Positions 25,528 to 34,629 of a DNA stretch of 64,000 nucleotides are shown here, piece by piece. Source of the stretch: Fimbriimonadaceae bacterium (GTDB lineage Bacteria > Armatimonadota > Fimbriimonadia > Fimbriimonadales > Fimbriimonadaceae); contig JABAQM010000001.1 of assembly GCA_019187105.1 (NCBI GenBank), positions 62,001 through 126,000 of the forward strand, in the 5' to 3' direction. The notes under the pieces are model-generated. The model saw only the letters and a program-made list of their open reading frames with translations. It was not told where the DNA came from and ran no database searches. A program made the translations under genes and the position numbers. The stretch's first letter is position 1; each line of letters starts with the position of its first letter.

Positions 25528-26601
25528 GTGACGCCCTTCGCATTTGTTATCCATCCGTTTGAGCCAAAAGACGCGGCTAAAAAGTATCCGCTGCTCCGAT
25601 ATTTTCCGGATACGGTCATCGAACACTTTCTGCGATACAAGAAGCCGATGCTCGTGAGTGAAATCAAGGGAATCGTATCCAGCACGGGAGCCACGACCGA
25701 GGGCTGGTTCATCGGGTGTCCCTTAACCCCCGAGCAGATGACCCGCAAGGTTCCTACCGAAGAGGTCTACGACAAGATCGTGCAGTGCACGGAACTCGCC
25801 CATAGTCTGGGTGCGAAGCTGATAGGCCTCGGCGCCTTCACGAGCGTGGTTGGAGACGGAGGAATTACGGTCGCGAAGCGTTCGCCTATCCCGGTAACGA
25901 CCGGAAACAGCTATACGGTCGCCACCGCCATCGAAGGGACGCTCCATGCCTGTGACCTGCTTGAGGTTGATCGACCGAGATCGACGCTGGCCGTCGTCGG
26001 CGCTACGGGATCTATTGGCAAGACGTGTGCGACTATTCTTGCCCCCCAATTTGAACATACGCTAGTTGTTGGTCGGGATCTCGCCCGGACCGAACAACTG
26101 GCGGCGACTCTCCCCCATGGCGAAGCGACAACGTCCCTCGACCGGCTCCGAGAGGCCGACGTCATTATCACGGTAACTTCGGCCGAGACCGCCGTTATTG
26201 AGCCAGAACACCTTCGGCAGGGGGCCATCATCTGTGATGTGGCCCGGCCGCGCGACGTTTCGGTCAGGGTGGCCAAGACTCGCAAAGACATCCTCATTAT
26301 CGAGGGTGGAGTTGTTAAGGTGCCCGGCAATCCCGAGTTCGGAATTGACTTCGGCTTTCCTCGTGGTACCGCCTACGCCTGCATGAGCGAGACAATGATG
26401 CTCGCCTTGGAAGATCGAGCCGAGTGCTTCACCCTTGGCAAAGATGTAAGCGTCGAGCAGGTGGAGGAAACGCAGCGGCTGGCCGCAAAGCACGGGTTCG
26501 AACTTGCAGGCTTTCGGTCATTTGAACGCGAAGTCGGCGCAGATCAGATCGAATTCGTTCGTCAGGTTCGCCGTGACCGGCTTTCCGCCTACCCGGCATA
26601 A
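25528..26601 (+). CDS. long-chain acyl-ACP reductase-like protein (AAR family)
   Basis: A 357-residue NAD(P)H-dependent enzyme resembling the cyanobacterial fatty acyl-ACP reductase. By eye, GAKLIGLGAFTSVVG, VTTGNSYTVATA, LAVVGATGSIGKTC (158-164 is the nucleotide loop GATGSIG), IIEGGVVKVPGN and AYACMSETMMLALED match the order of segments in Synechococcus AAR. Cys285 corresponds to its acyl-thioester cysteine. It would release fatty aldehyde from acyl-ACP; no aldehyde-deformylating oxygenase gene is nearby. The start is GTG 25528. Similarity to shikimate/quinate dehydrogenases is shared by the whole family and could be an alternative activity. Confidence 0.72.
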   Translation: MTPFAFVIHPFEPKDAAKKYPLLRYFPDTVIEHFLRYKKPMLVSEIKGIVSSTGATTEGWFIGCPLTPEQMTRKVPTEEVYDKIVQCTELAHSLGAKLIGLGAFTSVVGDGGITVAKRSPIPVTTGNSYTVATAIEGTLHACDLLEVDRPRSTLAVVGATGSIGKTCATILAPQFEHTLVVGRDLARTEQLAATLPHGEATTSLDRLREADVIITVTSAETAVIEPEHLRQGAIICDVARPRDVSVRVAKTRKDILIIEGGVVKVPGNPEFGIDFGFPRGTAYACMSETMMLALEDRAECFTLGKDVSVEQVEETQRLAAKHGFELAGFRSFEREVGADQIEFVRQVRRDRLSAYPA

Positions 26602-26609
26602 GTACAAAG

Positions 26610-26638
26610 GGCCCGTCCCACAAGTTGAGGGACGGGCC
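26610..26638. terminator. hairpin between convergent genes
   Basis: GGCCCGTCCC and GGGACGGGCC form a perfect 10-bp stem with a 9-nt loop between the convergent AAR-like and sigma genes. There is no long T run on either side (CTTTGT on the minus strand), so termination may be bidirectional but not classically intrinsic. Confidence 0.6.
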
Positions 26639-26653
26639 AGATTGTCGAAGACT

Positions 26654-27220
26654 TTAGGCTGCGTTCAGCGCAAGCTGGAGGTCCTTCTTCAGCAACGCGC
26701 GAGCGCGGAAGAGCCAACTCTTGATGGTTCCTTCGGGCTTGTTGAGCGCGACCGCGATTTCGCCCACTTCCATGTTTCGGAAGTGCCTCATCACCATAAT
26801 CTCGCGGTATCGCATCGGCAATCGTGAGAATGCCTGTCGGATGACATCACGTCGCACGCGCTCCTCAGCCTCGGCGTGAACTGTCTGTCCGCCATCGGAA
26901 AGGGTGTTCTCGTGCCAATCGAGGTTCTCGCCGACCGACTTCCTGCGACGAATCTCGTCGACACAGCAGTTGGAGCAGATTCGCATCAACCACGGCCTTA
27001 CCGGACGTCCAGCCTCGAAAAACCGGATCGCGCGGAAGCCCTTTACCATCGCATCTTGAACGGCGTCGTTGGCGTCGTCGACATTCCGCAGAAGTCGCAT
27101 TGCCAACCTCATCATCAGGGGTCGATGTTCGTCGACCAATAACTCGAAGGCAACCTCTTCACCATCTTGCGCCCTCAGAACAAGATGGGTTTCCCAATCG
27201 GGCAACCTTTGGTTTTTCAT
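26654..27220 (-). CDS. ECF-type RNA polymerase sigma factor
   Basis: A 188-residue sigma-70 family protein with regions 2 and 4 only. Region 2 includes LLVDEHRPLMMRLAMRLLRNVDDANDAVQDAMVKGF and RPWLMRICSNCCVDEIRRRK. Region 4 has LPMRYREIMVMRHFRNMEVGEIAVALNKPEGTIKSWL, a normal helix-turn-helix. GAGAGAG precedes the ATG. No anti-sigma gene adjoins it; the gene on one side is convergent and on the other is a divergent exported protein, which may be a target or sensor. Confidence 0.92.
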   Translation of the reverse strand: MKNQRLPDWETHLVLRAQDGEEVAFELLVDEHRPLMMRLAMRLLRNVDDANDAVQDAMVKGFRAIRFFEAGRPVRPWLMRICSNCCVDEIRRRKSVGENLDWHENTLSDGGQTVHAEAEERVRRDVIRQAFSRLPMRYREIMVMRHFRNMEVGEIAVALNKPEGTIKSWLFRARALLKKDLQLALNAA

Positions 27221-27262
27221 CTCTCTCAGCTCCTATGAGCCTAGTTAAATTGTAGGGCCGTA

Positions 27263-27272
27263 GTCCTAGGAC
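27263..27272. promoter_or_regulatory. 10-bp palindrome in the sigma / exported-protein gap
   Basis: GTCCTAGGAC is a perfect palindrome in the 170-nt divergent gap (27221-27390), within a looser GGGCC...GGCCC inverted repeat. It is a candidate operator; nothing else is clear in the gap. Confidence 0.25.
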
Positions 27273-27390
27273 TCTGGGACCTTTGGCCCATCGAGGGAAC
27301 ATGGTCACGATTCAAAAAAGTCGACGTTTCAAGCATTAAGACCGTAAAGTCCGGCAACAACTTGCCAAACATCTCCAAGCAGGTATCCGT

Positions 27391-28284
27391 ATGGCACTTC
27401 GGGCATCTTGGTGTGGCACGCTTCTTATCCTCCCTCTTCTCGCAATCGCGTGGTCGGGAAACCATGACCCTGGAGCGAGTACGCCCGTCACGCCAGTTCA
27501 GGCTTACTCAGCGACCGATGAGCAGGCCTTGCTCGCGTATCAGGAGCCTTTGAGAGCGGTTCGGAGATTGGCGCTGTGCAAACCGACTACCGGATACGAA
27601 GGATCTTCGATCCAATACACATCGGAAACCTATCGCGTCGCCAGCCAGTGGGTGACGGGACACCGAAATGGGCAACTCAAAGAGATTCCCCCTAATGACT
27701 ACACCGACGCGTCAAACGTTGGCGTAAAGGACCACGTGCTCAATGCCAAGAGACTGATGGGTGATGCGCTGGTGAGGCTCGCCATCGATTGGACGAGGCG
27801 GGGAAATGCGGACACCGCGGCCGAGGCGGCTATGCTCGCAATTGAGGTGGGACAAGTCAACAAATATGCCGACTTCCCCAGCATGATGTCGACCTTTGGC
27901 TCCCAGTATCGAGCAGCAAAGCAGCTTAGCGAGATCGCCACCAAGCTCTCGCCGGCTTACAAAGCGAAACTCAGGAAGCGCCTGAACGCCCTGCAGTTCA
28001 AACCCGTAAGCGACTTGCTGGAGCGGAGCGAAATTCTCTATGCCCAGTTTTCGGCGGACCTGCCGACCCGGATCTCCCGTAACGATATCTCGCTGATCAA
28101 TACGGCGAAGTCCATCGTGGACGGCGGCCGGCCAAGCTATAGCCGCATTGAGAAGATCCGAGATTTGGTTAGAGACTGCAATGGCGACGTGCCAATCCTG
28201 ATTTGCGCTGCAAGAATCGGGTGGGAACGAGAGACGATGATGAAGGACGTCATCGCCGAAATTCAGAGCAGGCTCGTCAAATAG
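27391..28284 (+). CDS. exported protein of unknown function
   Basis: A 297-residue protein with a signal peptide (SWCGTLLILPLLAIAWSG). The mature part is mostly alpha-helical and basic, with paired-helix segments such as NAKRLMGDALVRLAIDWTRRGNADTAAEAAMLAIEV and KLSPAYKAKLRKRLNAL that recall TPR-like repeats, though no clear consensus is met. It is divergent from an ECF sigma gene and its stop overlaps that of mrp by 8 nt. Function unknown; control by the neighbouring sigma factor is possible. Confidence 0.6.
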   Translation: MALRASWCGTLLILPLLAIAWSGNHDPGASTPVTPVQAYSATDEQALLAYQEPLRAVRRLALCKPTTGYEGSSIQYTSETYRVASQWVTGHRNGQLKEIPPNDYTDASNVGVKDHVLNAKRLMGDALVRLAIDWTRRGNADTAAEAAMLAIEVGQVNKYADFPSMMSTFGSQYRAAKQLSEIATKLSPAYKAKLRKRLNALQFKPVSDLLERSEILYAQFSADLPTRISRNDISLINTAKSIVDGGRPSYSRIEKIRDLVRDCNGDVPILICAARIGWERETMMKDVIAEIQSRLVK

Positions 28285-29353
28285 CTGCTGTGGCCTCCCG
28301 GTCCGTCTCTCCGATCGTTTTGATGCTCGCCTGAGCCGCCATTCGCTTGGCTATTTGGCGAAACGCCCGGGCTTGAGGAGATTCGGGCTGGGCAAGCAAC
28401 GCAGGGACTCCCTGGTCACCGCTCCGGCTGATCGTAGGATCGAGTGGTATCGAACCCAGGAAGGGAGTGCTCAATTGGGTAGCAAGCTCTTCGCCAGTCG
28501 TTCCGGCAAAGATCCTTGACTCGGTTCCGCAACCCGGGCAGTGGTAGACCGCCATGTTCTCGATCACCCCAAGAATTGAGGTGTTCAGGCGCCGGAACAA
28601 CCCAACCGACTTGCCTGCGATGTTAGCAGCGACTTGGTGGGGGGTCGTAACGATAACGACACCGGTCAGGGGAACCAGTTGAGCGAGGGACATCGGAGCG
28701 TCGCCTGTTCCCGGGGGGAGGTCGACCAGAAGATAATCAAGCTCGCCCCAGAGGACATCGGCCAAAAGCTGTTTGACCGTCCCAGCGACCATCGGACCGC
28801 GCCAAAGAACCGCCTGACCCTCTTCGAGCAAGAAGCCCAAGGACATCAGCTTCAGACCGTACCGCTCGATGGGTACCAGTTTGCTGTTGTCCGTGAACGG
28901 GCGCTCCTGGCTACAACCCATCATGAGGGGAATCGAAGGACCGTAGACGTCCGCATCCATGAGTCCCACTCGGGCTCCCTCTTCTGCTAGCGCAGCTGCG
29001 AGATTGACGCTTACCGTGCTCTTTCCCACACCGCCCTTTCCGCTCGCAATGGCAATGACCTGCTTGACACCTGGCAGCAAGGCTTCCTGGTTTTCCCGTC
29101 CCTTTCGTACTTGTGCCGTCATCGTGACCTCGACTTCGGAAACGCCGGGCAGGTCGAGAACGACCAGCCGACACTCCTCTTGAAGTCGCTCCTTCACCGG
29201 ACAGGCAGGCGTCGTGAGCTCGACGTCGAAGGCAACGTTCGCACCCTCGATCCGCAGGTTCTTGACAAATCCGAGGGTTACAATATCGCGACCAAGATCT
29301 GGATCCTGAACCTGACGCAAGGCGCCGAGGACATCGGATTCGGTAGGGGGCAT
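28277..29353 (-). CDS. mrp: Mrp/NBP35-type iron-sulfur carrier ATPase
   Basis: A 358-residue cytoplasmic P-loop protein that assembles or delivers 4Fe-4S clusters. An N-terminal MIP18/DUF59 domain (about 1-85, DVLGALRQVQDPDLGRDIVTLG) is followed by the deviant Walker A GKGGVGKST, MDADVYGPSIPLMMG, LLVDLPPGTGD and the cluster-binding CPGC motif in VYHCPGCG. I set the start at ATG 29353; longer readings overlap the upstream gene. It is 26 nt downstream of the GH109-like gene and probably the last gene of the lpxK operon. Confidence 0.92.
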   Translation of the reverse strand: MPPTESDVLGALRQVQDPDLGRDIVTLGFVKNLRIEGANVAFDVELTTPACPVKERLQEECRLVVLDLPGVSEVEVTMTAQVRKGRENQEALLPGVKQVIAIASGKGGVGKSTVSVNLAAALAEEGARVGLMDADVYGPSIPLMMGCSQERPFTDNSKLVPIERYGLKLMSLGFLLEEGQAVLWRGPMVAGTVKQLLADVLWGELDYLLVDLPPGTGDAPMSLAQLVPLTGVVIVTTPHQVAANIAGKSVGLFRRLNTSILGVIENMAVYHCPGCGTESRIFAGTTGEELATQLSTPFLGSIPLDPTISRSGDQGVPALLAQPESPQARAFRQIAKRMAAQASIKTIGETDREATAAI

Positions 29354-29379
29354 GCCCTTACTAAGGTACCCGAGGGCCC

Positions 29380-30765
29380 TTAAATCGGATCCACGATCCC
29401 GAGCGGCTTCATCGTCTTCCACTTGCCCCTGGTGAAGTCCGGCACGTCGATTGACTGAGAGCGATTCTTGACTGACCACTCGCTCAAGGGCCCGATGACG
29501 GACCAAGTCGCGCCGTCGTATACGTCTTGATCGAGCGGTTCCCCATTGCGGAGGCAATAGACGATTCGCCAGAGCATCAGGAAGTCCATTCCGCCGTGCC
29601 CGCCGTTCTTCTCGGCCAACGCGCCCATTTTCTTCCATAGCGGGTGCTCATATTTGTCGAAGATCGCCTTGAGATCTCCCGCCTCGGTCCATTCATGAGT
29701 GGATTTCGTTTCCCCCTCGATGACGCAGCGGTCGGGAAAGCCTCCCCAAACGCCCTTCGTGCCCTGCACCAGATTGAGGCGGTTGTAAGGACGCGGGAGC
29801 TGCTCATCCCACTGAACCATGATCGTGTTGCCCTTGACCGTTTTTGCTATCGACGTGTTGATGTCTCCGCAAACGAATTTCAGGCCACGACGGGAATGAC
29901 CCTCTGGGAACTTGGCCCTTGCGTAAAGCTCTCGTACTCGAGCGGGAGAACTTACCGAGGACACGTAATCCAGGCGGTCGCCCCGGTTGATGTTCATGTA
30001 GTGAGCAACGGGACCGAGGCCGTGAGTCGGATAGAGGTTGCCGTTCCGCTTGGTGTATTCGAGGGTGCGCCACGAACCGGTGCCGTGTTCGATTTCGTGC
30101 ATTTGGCCACGCAGGTCATGGATGTAGGCGGCCTCGCCATGCAGCAGCTCGCCAAACACGCCAAGCCGGCACATGTTCAGCACGAGGAGCTCTTCCCTGC
30201 CGTAGTTCACGTTCTCCATCATCATGCAGTGCTTCTGCGTGAGCTCGGCCGTGTTAACGAGATCCCAACATTCGTCCACCGTAGTGGCGGCGGGAACCTC
30301 GATGAACGCATGCTTTCCTGCCTTCATGGCATGGACGGCTTGACGCGCATGCCAATTCCAAGGAGTCGCGATTATCACGATATCGATGTCGTCGCGGTCC
30401 AGCATCTTGCGATAGTCGTAGTCACCGTTCGTAAACAAGGCTGGAGCGGGGCGCCCAGAGTCGGCCACACGCTTGGCACTCGCGTTTGCGCTCGGAAGGT
30501 GCGGGTCCGCGATTGCCTTGACCTCAACACCCTCGATCGACATCATTTGCGCAACATGGCCGGAGCCGCGCGCACCCACGCCGATGAACCCAACTCGGAC
30601 ACGGTCCAGCTTTGGCGCGATCAAGCCGGCAGCCGACCGCGCGCCCTTCGGAGCGGACTGGTTTAGGCGCGGCTTGCCGTCTTGCCCAAGGGCACCGGCA
30701 GCGATTGCGGCGGTGGCGGCGGTTGCGCCCGCCAAGAATTCACGGCGATTCAATTTGCGCGACAT
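29380..30765 (-). CDS. GH109-type Gfo/Idh/MocA oxidoreductase-fold glycosidase (Tat-exported)
   Basis: A 461-residue protein exported by the twin-arginine pathway: [27 protein letters not shown]. The Rossmann domain has [19 protein letters not shown] and [30 protein letters not shown]. The C-terminal part contains [22 protein letters not shown] and [13 protein letters not shown], typical of family 109 glycosidases, which use NAD+ to cleave alpha-N-acetylgalactosaminides by oxidation-elimination. Start ATG 30765 is chosen for the Tat motif. It is 29 nt downstream of the GT9 gene in an LPS operon, so a periplasmic glycan-trimming role is plausible but unproven. Confidence 0.85.
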   Translation of the reverse strand: MSRKLNRREFLAGATAATAAIAAGALGQDGKPRLNQSAPKGARSAAGLIAPKLDRVRVGFIGVGARGSGHVAQMMSIEGVEVKAIADPHLPSANASAKRVADSGRPAPALFTNGDYDYRKMLDRDDIDIVIIATPWNWHARQAVHAMKAGKHAFIEVPAATTVDECWDLVNTAELTQKHCMMMENVNYGREELLVLNMCRLGVFGELLHGEAAYIHDLRGQMHEIEHGTGSWRTLEYTKRNGNLYPTHGLGPVAHYMNINRGDRLDYVSSVSSPARVRELYARAKFPEGHSRRGLKFVCGDINTSIAKTVKGNTIMVQWDEQLPRPYNRLNLVQGTKGVWGGFPDRCVIEGETKSTHEWTEAGDLKAIFDKYEHPLWKKMGALAEKNGGHGGMDFLMLWRIVYCLRNGEPLDQDVYDGATWSVIGPLSEWSVKNRSQSIDVPDFTRGKWKTMKPLGIVDPI

Positions 30766-30794
30766 CACCGTAAGGATAGTCGATAGGACTGAAG

Positions 30795-31724
30795 CTACAG
30801 GAAACGGCTGGCAGCCTCCAGTACATCCTGGGGCGAAATAAGGCCCATGTCCGCAGCTCGTAGAACCGTAACCTGCTCGCCATAGGGTCGATAAACCGCC
30901 GGATCGGTCCGAGAAAAAAGGGACACGACCGGCGTTCCGGTGGCAGCCGCCATGTGGCCGGTACCGGTGTCGGCAGAAAGGTGCAAGGTGCTTGCCGCGA
31001 CCGCCCCCAGCGTTTCGGTGATGCTCGTCCTCCCAACCCAATCTTCTGCGTTCGGAAGATCCAATGTCGGGTCGCCAGGACCGCCGAGCGAAACGACCCG
31101 AAATCCATCGGCGGCAAGAACCTCAGCGACATGTCTCCACGCTTCGATCGGGTAGCTCTTCCAGGGCCTTCCCGCACTGGTCGAGAGGGTAATCAGCCGA
31201 GTGACATCCCCAAAATTGCCGGGCAGGCGGCCCTGGGGCAGGTCCGGATGGCTCGGCAGATTGAAGGAACCGAAAGACTGGATCGCAGCTTGGTTGACGT
31301 CCACAACATGGGGGCTCGCTCCGATGCCATCGAAGATGGGATTTAGACGCCTGGCCCAAGGATCCGTCGCCCTCACGCCGAGCCGGCGTTTTGCTCCCGA
31401 CAGTTTGAGACAGAGGGCTGTCTTGGAATGACCTTGAAAGTCCATCCCCCAATCGAATCCATAGCGGCGCAGTCCCGCATAGAAGCGAATCTGCTCCGAC
31501 CATGTCGCTGGGTTCCATCGCCGACCCTTCCAGCGACCGCGATCGTAAAGATAGGCTTCTGACACGGAACGCCCCACATCGAGCAAAGGCGCGCACCGAG
31601 TTTCGACGGCCCAAACGATCTCGGCGCCCGGCATTGCGCGGTGGATGGCTGTCGCCGCCCAAGCGGTCATGATGCAGTCGCCAAATGCAGAAAACCGGAC
31701 CAGCAGGACCCGTTCCGACGTCAA
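30795..31724 (-). CDS. family 9 glycosyltransferase (heptosyltransferase-like)
   Basis: A 309-residue cytoplasmic glycosyltransferase that would add a heptose or related sugar to the LPS core. The N-terminus [17 protein letters not shown] is the usual first strand and loop. The C-terminal donor-binding part has [23 protein letters not shown], the strongest family signature. I read it from TTG 31724, which overlaps the stop of the acyltransferase gene as TTGA; a longer start at 31775 would overlap by 55 nt. Donor and acceptor are not determined. Confidence 0.85.
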   Translation of the reverse strand: MTSERVLLVRFSAFGDCIMTAWAATAIHRAMPGAEIVWAVETRCAPLLDVGRSVSEAYLYDRGRWKGRRWNPATWSEQIRFYAGLRRYGFDWGMDFQGHSKTALCLKLSGAKRRLGVRATDPWARRLNPIFDGIGASPHVVDVNQAAIQSFGSFNLPSHPDLPQGRLPGNFGDVTRLITLSTSAGRPWKSYPIEAWRHVAEVLAADGFRVVSLGGPGDPTLDLPNAEDWVGRTSITETLGAVAASTLHLSADTGTGHMAAATGTPVVSLFSRTDPAVYRPYGEQVTVLRAADMGLISPQDVLEAASRFL

Positions 31725-32617
31725 ATGAGGCCCCGACGGATCGCGCTCTTCCAGCGATTGTGGAACCAGAGCCACTGCTCCGGATGCCTTCTGATGATGG
31801 CCTCAATGGCCCGATTAATCGCCCTCATCATCGGTTCGCCCGTTACCGTCCCTTGCTCGTCAGGTACTAACGGCGCCTCGACAATGATGTGGTATTGGCC
31901 TGGCGCCTTCCAAATGCACCAGCAGGGCACTACCGGCGACTCCGTCCGTTCGGCGATCACGCCCGGTCCGAGAACCGTTCCGCAAGGCTTCCCAAAAAAC
32001 GGTATGAAGACTTCGTCGCTGTTCTGATCCGGCAAGATGCCGACGAGCTGGTTCTTGCGAAGCCGGTCGATGATGGGCCTTGCCGCATTGCCTCTCGGAA
32101 TCACTTTCGTGCCGGTGGATTCGCGTAGCGTGTTGACGATCTCCGTTGTTCGACCTTGGTCCGCATCGCGAGCGACAACCGATAGCTCGTACCCCCGCGC
32201 CGTTAGAAAGGCTGCCAGTCGCTCCCAGTTGCCAAAATGACCGGTGATCAAGATGACTCCTTTGCCCTTGGCGAGGGCTTGGTCGAGGTGCTCCAGCCCC
32301 TCAAATGTCGTGGTGCTGGCGACATGGTCCCGATCGGAGTTGCGACCAGACAGGAAGTCGGCGAAGACCCGGCCGAAGTGGACGAAAACTCGTTTGGCGA
32401 GGGCGGTTCGCTCGGCATCCGTCATCTCCGGCATGGCGAGCGCGAGGTTGTGGATGGCGCGCATTCTGTGCTTCTTGCTCACGCGAAACAGCGTCGCACC
32501 GAGCCGTTCTCCCGCCTTCTCCGCCCGGATGGGATCCCTCCGTCCGAAAAATCGCCGGGCCCGGGCGAGTGCGCGCGACCCCAGCCGGTTTTCAAGTTGC
32601 TTGCGCCGCGATTTCAT
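31721..32617 (-). CDS. LpxL/HtrB-type lipid A acyltransferase
   Basis: A 298-residue inner-membrane enzyme that adds a secondary acyl chain to lipid A. The catalytic H-x4-E motif is HFGNWE in LITGHFGNWERLA, with downstream RKNQLVGILPDQNSDEVFIPFFGKP (substrate loop) and a C-terminal WLWFHNRWK. ATG 32617 lies within the last codons of lpxK (26-nt overlap); the longer frame upstream is a shadow of lpxK. No clear N-terminal membrane helix is seen, as in some short family members. It might also act on other acyl acceptors. Confidence 0.85.
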   Translation of the reverse strand: MKSRRKQLENRLGSRALARARRFFGRRDPIRAEKAGERLGATLFRVSKKHRMRAIHNLALAMPEMTDAERTALAKRVFVHFGRVFADFLSGRNSDRDHVASTTTFEGLEHLDQALAKGKGVILITGHFGNWERLAAFLTARGYELSVVARDADQGRTTEIVNTLRESTGTKVIPRGNAARPIIDRLRKNQLVGILPDQNSDEVFIPFFGKPCGTVLGPGVIAERTESPVVPCWCIWKAPGQYHIIVEAPLVPDEQGTVTGEPMMRAINRAIEAIIRRHPEQWLWFHNRWKSAIRRGLI

Positions 32618-33551
32618 CGATTTTGCTGAGGAGGAACTGCTCCAGTGACGGATCTGAAAGAGTGGCCTGTTGTCGAACGACGACAATTTGCCAAGGGTCC
32701 AGATCGTCTCGCTCCCGAAGCTTGACCCAATCCTTGGCCGTAACGAGGATCGGCAGCGATGGATCGAAGCCATCGAAAAGGTTACCAACCCGAAGTGGAT
32801 CGTGGTCTCGAAGCGCGAGACGGCGTACGATCGAGCCGGGCCGAATAACCTCCTCGACGGTCTGAATAAACCGTTCAGGATTCGCAATCGAGGTGAGGAC
32901 TTGGACTTGACTTCCAACCGACTCGATGCTGGGATCCAGCGTGGTGTGAAGCGTCAGGACATCTTTGACATCTTCAACCCGATAGTCGGCACGCGACAGC
33001 CCAGTTCGCGGCTCACGATACGGTCCAATCGGAAAGCAGAATGGGTTCCTTCGGCGCCTCGGTTCGATGACGATCGAAACCTGCTTCGTTAGCGGAAGGT
33101 GCTGGAACCCATCGTCCATAACCAAGACCGAACCCGGAAACTGCTCGTGAACCAGCTGAGCCGCGAGGACCCGGTTGCGGCCAACAACCAGAGGGACGTC
33201 CGGCAAGGCATCGCGAATCAGAGCGGGCTCGTCACCCCAAACGTCGGCCCGCAATCGTCCGTCTGGAGCGATCGTGGCATCTGCGGCATGCCGACTTCCA
33301 TACCCGGATGCACCAATGACAACCTCAAGGTTGCGCTCAGCCAGCCAGCCCGCAATGGCGATGGTCAGGGGCGTCTTACCCATCCCGCCGACCTGAAGGT
33401 TCCCGACGCATAAGATGGGCTGGTGTGGGGACGATGCTCTTTTGATGCCGGTTCGATAAAGGCCCTCATAGGCCCACCAACCGACCGCATACAAACCGGC
33501 CAAGGGTGACAAGAGGACGTGCAAAGCGGTCGTGCGGTCCCAGAATCCCAT
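32592..33551 (-). CDS. lpxK: tetraacyldisaccharide 4'-kinase
   Basis: The kinase that phosphorylates the 4' position of the lipid A disaccharide to form lipid IVA; 319 residues, normal size. An N-terminal amphipathic helix (LLSPLAGLYAVGWWAYEG) is followed by VGNLQVGGMGKTPLTIA, the lpxK-type Walker A (55-61). Walker B-like SVLVMDDGFQHLPL includes the conserved Asp-Asp-Gly-Phe-Gln-His. ATG 33551 is chosen; the longer frame overlaps the upstream gene. Its presence shows that the organism makes lipid A. It lies 13 nt downstream of a PLP-enzyme gene. Confidence 0.94.
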   Translation of the reverse strand: MGFWDRTTALHVLLSPLAGLYAVGWWAYEGLYRTGIKRASSPHQPILCVGNLQVGGMGKTPLTIAIAGWLAERNLEVVIGASGYGSRHAADATIAPDGRLRADVWGDEPALIRDALPDVPLVVGRNRVLAAQLVHEQFPGSVLVMDDGFQHLPLTKQVSIVIEPRRRRNPFCFPIGPYREPRTGLSRADYRVEDVKDVLTLHTTLDPSIESVGSQVQVLTSIANPERFIQTVEEVIRPGSIVRRLALRDHDPLRVGNLFDGFDPSLPILVTAKDWVKLRERDDLDPWQIVVVRQQATLSDPSLEQFLLSKIDEIAAQAT

Positions 33552-33564
33552 TGCCTGGATAAGG

Positions 33565-34536
33565 TCACCGGACCGCGAACAGCGCCGGCGTACCCCCCGT
33601 ATGCCAGAAAACGACAGGACCTTCGATCTCTCGATTGCGTGCCATTTTGAGCAGACCATCAAACGCCTTGCCTGAATAAACTGGATCCAGGAAGATGCCC
33701 TCGGTGCGCGCCAGGTACTCGATCGCTGCCTGTCCGCCGTCGCTCGGCACACCATAACCCGGCCCGACGAAATCCTGTCGCAGCTCAAAGTCCGCTGCTT
33801 CCATCGGCTTTCCCATACCGAACGCTTCGCACATCTGACGGGACAGGCGTGCGTAATCCTCGGTGATTTCAGGCTCTGGGTCGCAACCGATCCCGACCAG
33901 GCGCACGTTGCTTTCCCGAAGCCCCAACGCCAATCCGACTTGGGTGCTGCCGCTGGAAGAGGCGGTGACGACGGTTCGCACATCCGGCTTTTGAACGAGA
34001 ACCTCCTCGGCCGCACGATAGAAGCCCATTGCTCCCAGCGGCGAGCTTCCCCCTACCGGAATGACATACGGGCGTGCTCCCTTGTCACGGAATTCTTCCT
34101 CTATCGCGCGGACCTTGTCGAACAGGACGTCCCATTTATCATCACCGAAGACACGCAGTTCCACGCCAAGCCAGCCGTCCAACAGCACGTTTCCGGATTG
34201 CAGGTTCTCCGCTGACGGTTTCGGAGGCTGAGCGTGTTCGAAGGGGAGCTCCATGACGGCCGCGACGCAACGCACGCCCATCATGCTGCAGGCTGCTCCA
34301 AGTTGGCGAATGAAGTTGGATTGCATCGAGCCGCAGGTTATGACGACGTCCGCTTTTGACGTGCCGACGTCGGCCATTAGAAACTCGAGCTTGCGCGCCT
34401 TATTGCCGCCAAGCGCTAGACCGGTTAGGTCGTCGCGCTTTATCCAAGTGTCCAATCCTAGTTGCTCGGAAACCCGTGGAAGGCGGTGCAACGGCGTCGG
34501 CAGCAACGCGAGCTCGATGCGGTCGGGAACGAACAC
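33565..34536 (-). CDS. PLP-dependent D-cysteine desulfhydrase / ACC deaminase-family protein
   Basis: A 323-residue fold-type II PLP enzyme. The lysine that binds PLP is in LALGGNKARKLEFL; SMQSNFIRQLGAA is the substrate loop. PVGGSSPLGAMGFYRAAEEV and TASSSGSTQVGLALGL form the phosphate-binding part. Family members remove sulfide from D-cysteine or open 1-aminocyclopropane-1-carboxylate; residues that separate the two are not decisive here. I read it from GTG 34536, because the longer form runs into dnaB on the other strand. It is first in the run that continues into lpxK. Confidence 0.83.
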   Translation of the reverse strand: MFVPDRIELALLPTPLHRLPRVSEQLGLDTWIKRDDLTGLALGGNKARKLEFLMADVGTSKADVVITCGSMQSNFIRQLGAACSMMGVRCVAAVMELPFEHAQPPKPSAENLQSGNVLLDGWLGVELRVFGDDKWDVLFDKVRAIEEEFRDKGARPYVIPVGGSSPLGAMGFYRAAEEVLVQKPDVRTVVTASSSGSTQVGLALGLRESNVRLVGIGCDPEPEITEDYARLSRQMCEAFGMGKPMEAADFELRQDFVGPGYGVPSDGGQAAIEYLARTEGIFLDPVYSGKAFDGLLKMARNREIEGPVVFWHTGGTPALFAVR

Positions 34537-34594
34537 CGTACCAGTATGGCAAAGCCGTGAATAGAGTCGGGAAAACCTTATGGCCAGCGGCCTT

Positions 34595-34625
34595 TTGACC
34601 CCTTCCGCAGTCTTCAGAATAGAGT
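34595..34625 (+). promoter_or_regulatory. candidate dnaB promoter
   Basis: TTGACC (34595-34600) and TAGAGT (34620-34625) are separated by 19 nt, and the second ends 4 nt before the dnaB ATG. Spacing is slightly long; a short-leader or leaderless transcript is implied. Confidence 0.3.
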
Positions 34626-34629
34626 CTCT

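Noticed and set aside
27301-27390. Possible cyclic di-GMP riboswitch before the exported-protein gene
   Set aside because: A few bases recall the conserved core, but the paired helices and the GNRA-type loop-receptor elements are not present.
29644-30666. A 340-residue open frame on the plus strand
   Set aside because: It is antisense to the GH109-like gene and has no recognisable domain.
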